DNA from: Rhodococcus sp. B50
Lineage (GTDB): Bacteria; Actinomycetota; Actinomycetes; Mycobacteriales; Mycobacteriaceae
Length of the DNA: 64,000 nucleotides
NCBI RefSeq assembly: GCF_013602415.1
Contig: NZ_WPAG02000002.1
Coordinates: 3,103,480-3,167,479 of the forward strand
Reading direction: 5' to 3'
The notes under the pieces are model-generated. The model was given only the letters and a program-made list of their open reading frames with translations, did no database searches and was not told the origin of the DNA. A program made the translations under genes and the position numbers. Of the stretch, positions 63,876-64,000 are shown piece by piece. Each line of letters opens with the position of its first letter. The stretch's first letter is position 1.

Positions 63876-64000
63876 TCAGCTCAACCGCTCGAGCACCATC
63901 GCCATGCCCTGACCGCCGCCGACGCACATCGTCTCGACACCGAACTGCTTGTCGTGGGTGCGCAGGTTGTTGATGAGCGTCGTGGTGATGCGAGCACCGG
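63876..64000 (-). CDS. Thiolase (acetyl-CoA acetyltransferase), C-terminal end only
   Basis: The gene enters from beyond the right edge; only the last 41 or so codons are visible. They read [20 protein letters not shown], then [18 protein letters not shown] and stop. The Cys in MCVGGG is the second catalytic Cys of thiolases. It fits a degradative or biosynthetic 3-ketoacyl-CoA thiolase of the FadA family and would supply the cleavage step to the MaoC/FadD genes nearby. Paralogue and start lie outside. Confidence 0.85.
   Translation of the reverse strand, partial: GARITTTLINNLRTHDKQFGVETMCVGGGQGMAMVLERLS

Overview
The window is high-GC actinobacterial DNA, most likely Rhodococcus or a close Nocardiaceae relative. 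The grounds are an Mce subunit, F420-type enzymes, the mycobacterial/rhodococcal cholesterol genes (cyp125, fadA5, ltp2/3/4, chsH, chsE, fadD19, kshA/kshB, hsaA/C/D types), KstR-type operators, and frequent GTG starts with ATGA or GTGA overlaps. There are no rRNA or tRNA genes, no CRISPR array and no insertion sequence. Orthology statements rest on motifs, lengths and gene order read by eye, not on database searches.

Layout. (1) 1-1.6 kb: end of an mce operon plus a DUF3253 gene. (2) 1.6-13.3 kb: a nitronate monooxygenase-like gene behind a consensus KstR box, then a tightly coupled seven-gene minus-strand operon (multicopper oxidase, hydrolase, MpaB/Lcp-like oxygenase, CrtC/AttH-like protein, homogentisate dioxygenase, aldehyde dehydrogenase, family III CoA-transferase). 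A divergent TetR gene and a perfect palindrome lie at its head. I know of no described pathway with this combination. (3) 13.3-25 kb: genes for sterol side chains, including C24-branched ones: fadD19, echA19, another FadD, a tandem DUF35 protein with ltp4 and ltp3, two LLM/F420-type oxidoreductases and an NTF2-fold protein. (4) 25-38.3 kb: cyp125 divergent from fadA5, a Ddn-like gene, two SDRs, and the operon chsH2(MaoC)-chsH2(DUF35)-chsH1-ltp2-fadE-fadE, which removes the last C3 unit. Then come a KstR-like TetR gene and an hsaB-like flavin reductase. (5) 38.3-44.6 kb: ion and metal genes: a Mn2+-type (yybP-ykoY) leader before terC, two CNNM/CorC proteins, a K+ channel and a TerB-like protein. 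(6) 44.7-64 kb: what looks like a second set of steroid-ring genes near an IclR regulator: a frameshifted KstD-like flavoprotein, two HsaA-like oxygenases, HsaC, HsaD, KshB and KshA types, an OYE, an MFS transporter, SDR, two FadDs, a MaoC hydratase and the end of a thiolase.

How they fit. CYP125 oxidises the sterol side-chain terminus and FadD19-type ligases make the CoA ester. EchA19, FadA5, the ChsE/ChsH proteins and the Ltp lyases shorten the chain. KstD, KshAB and HsaABCD types open rings A and B. KstR-type boxes at five promoters tie the side-chain genes together. The 44.7-64 kb set shows no such box by eye and probably serves another steroid under different control.
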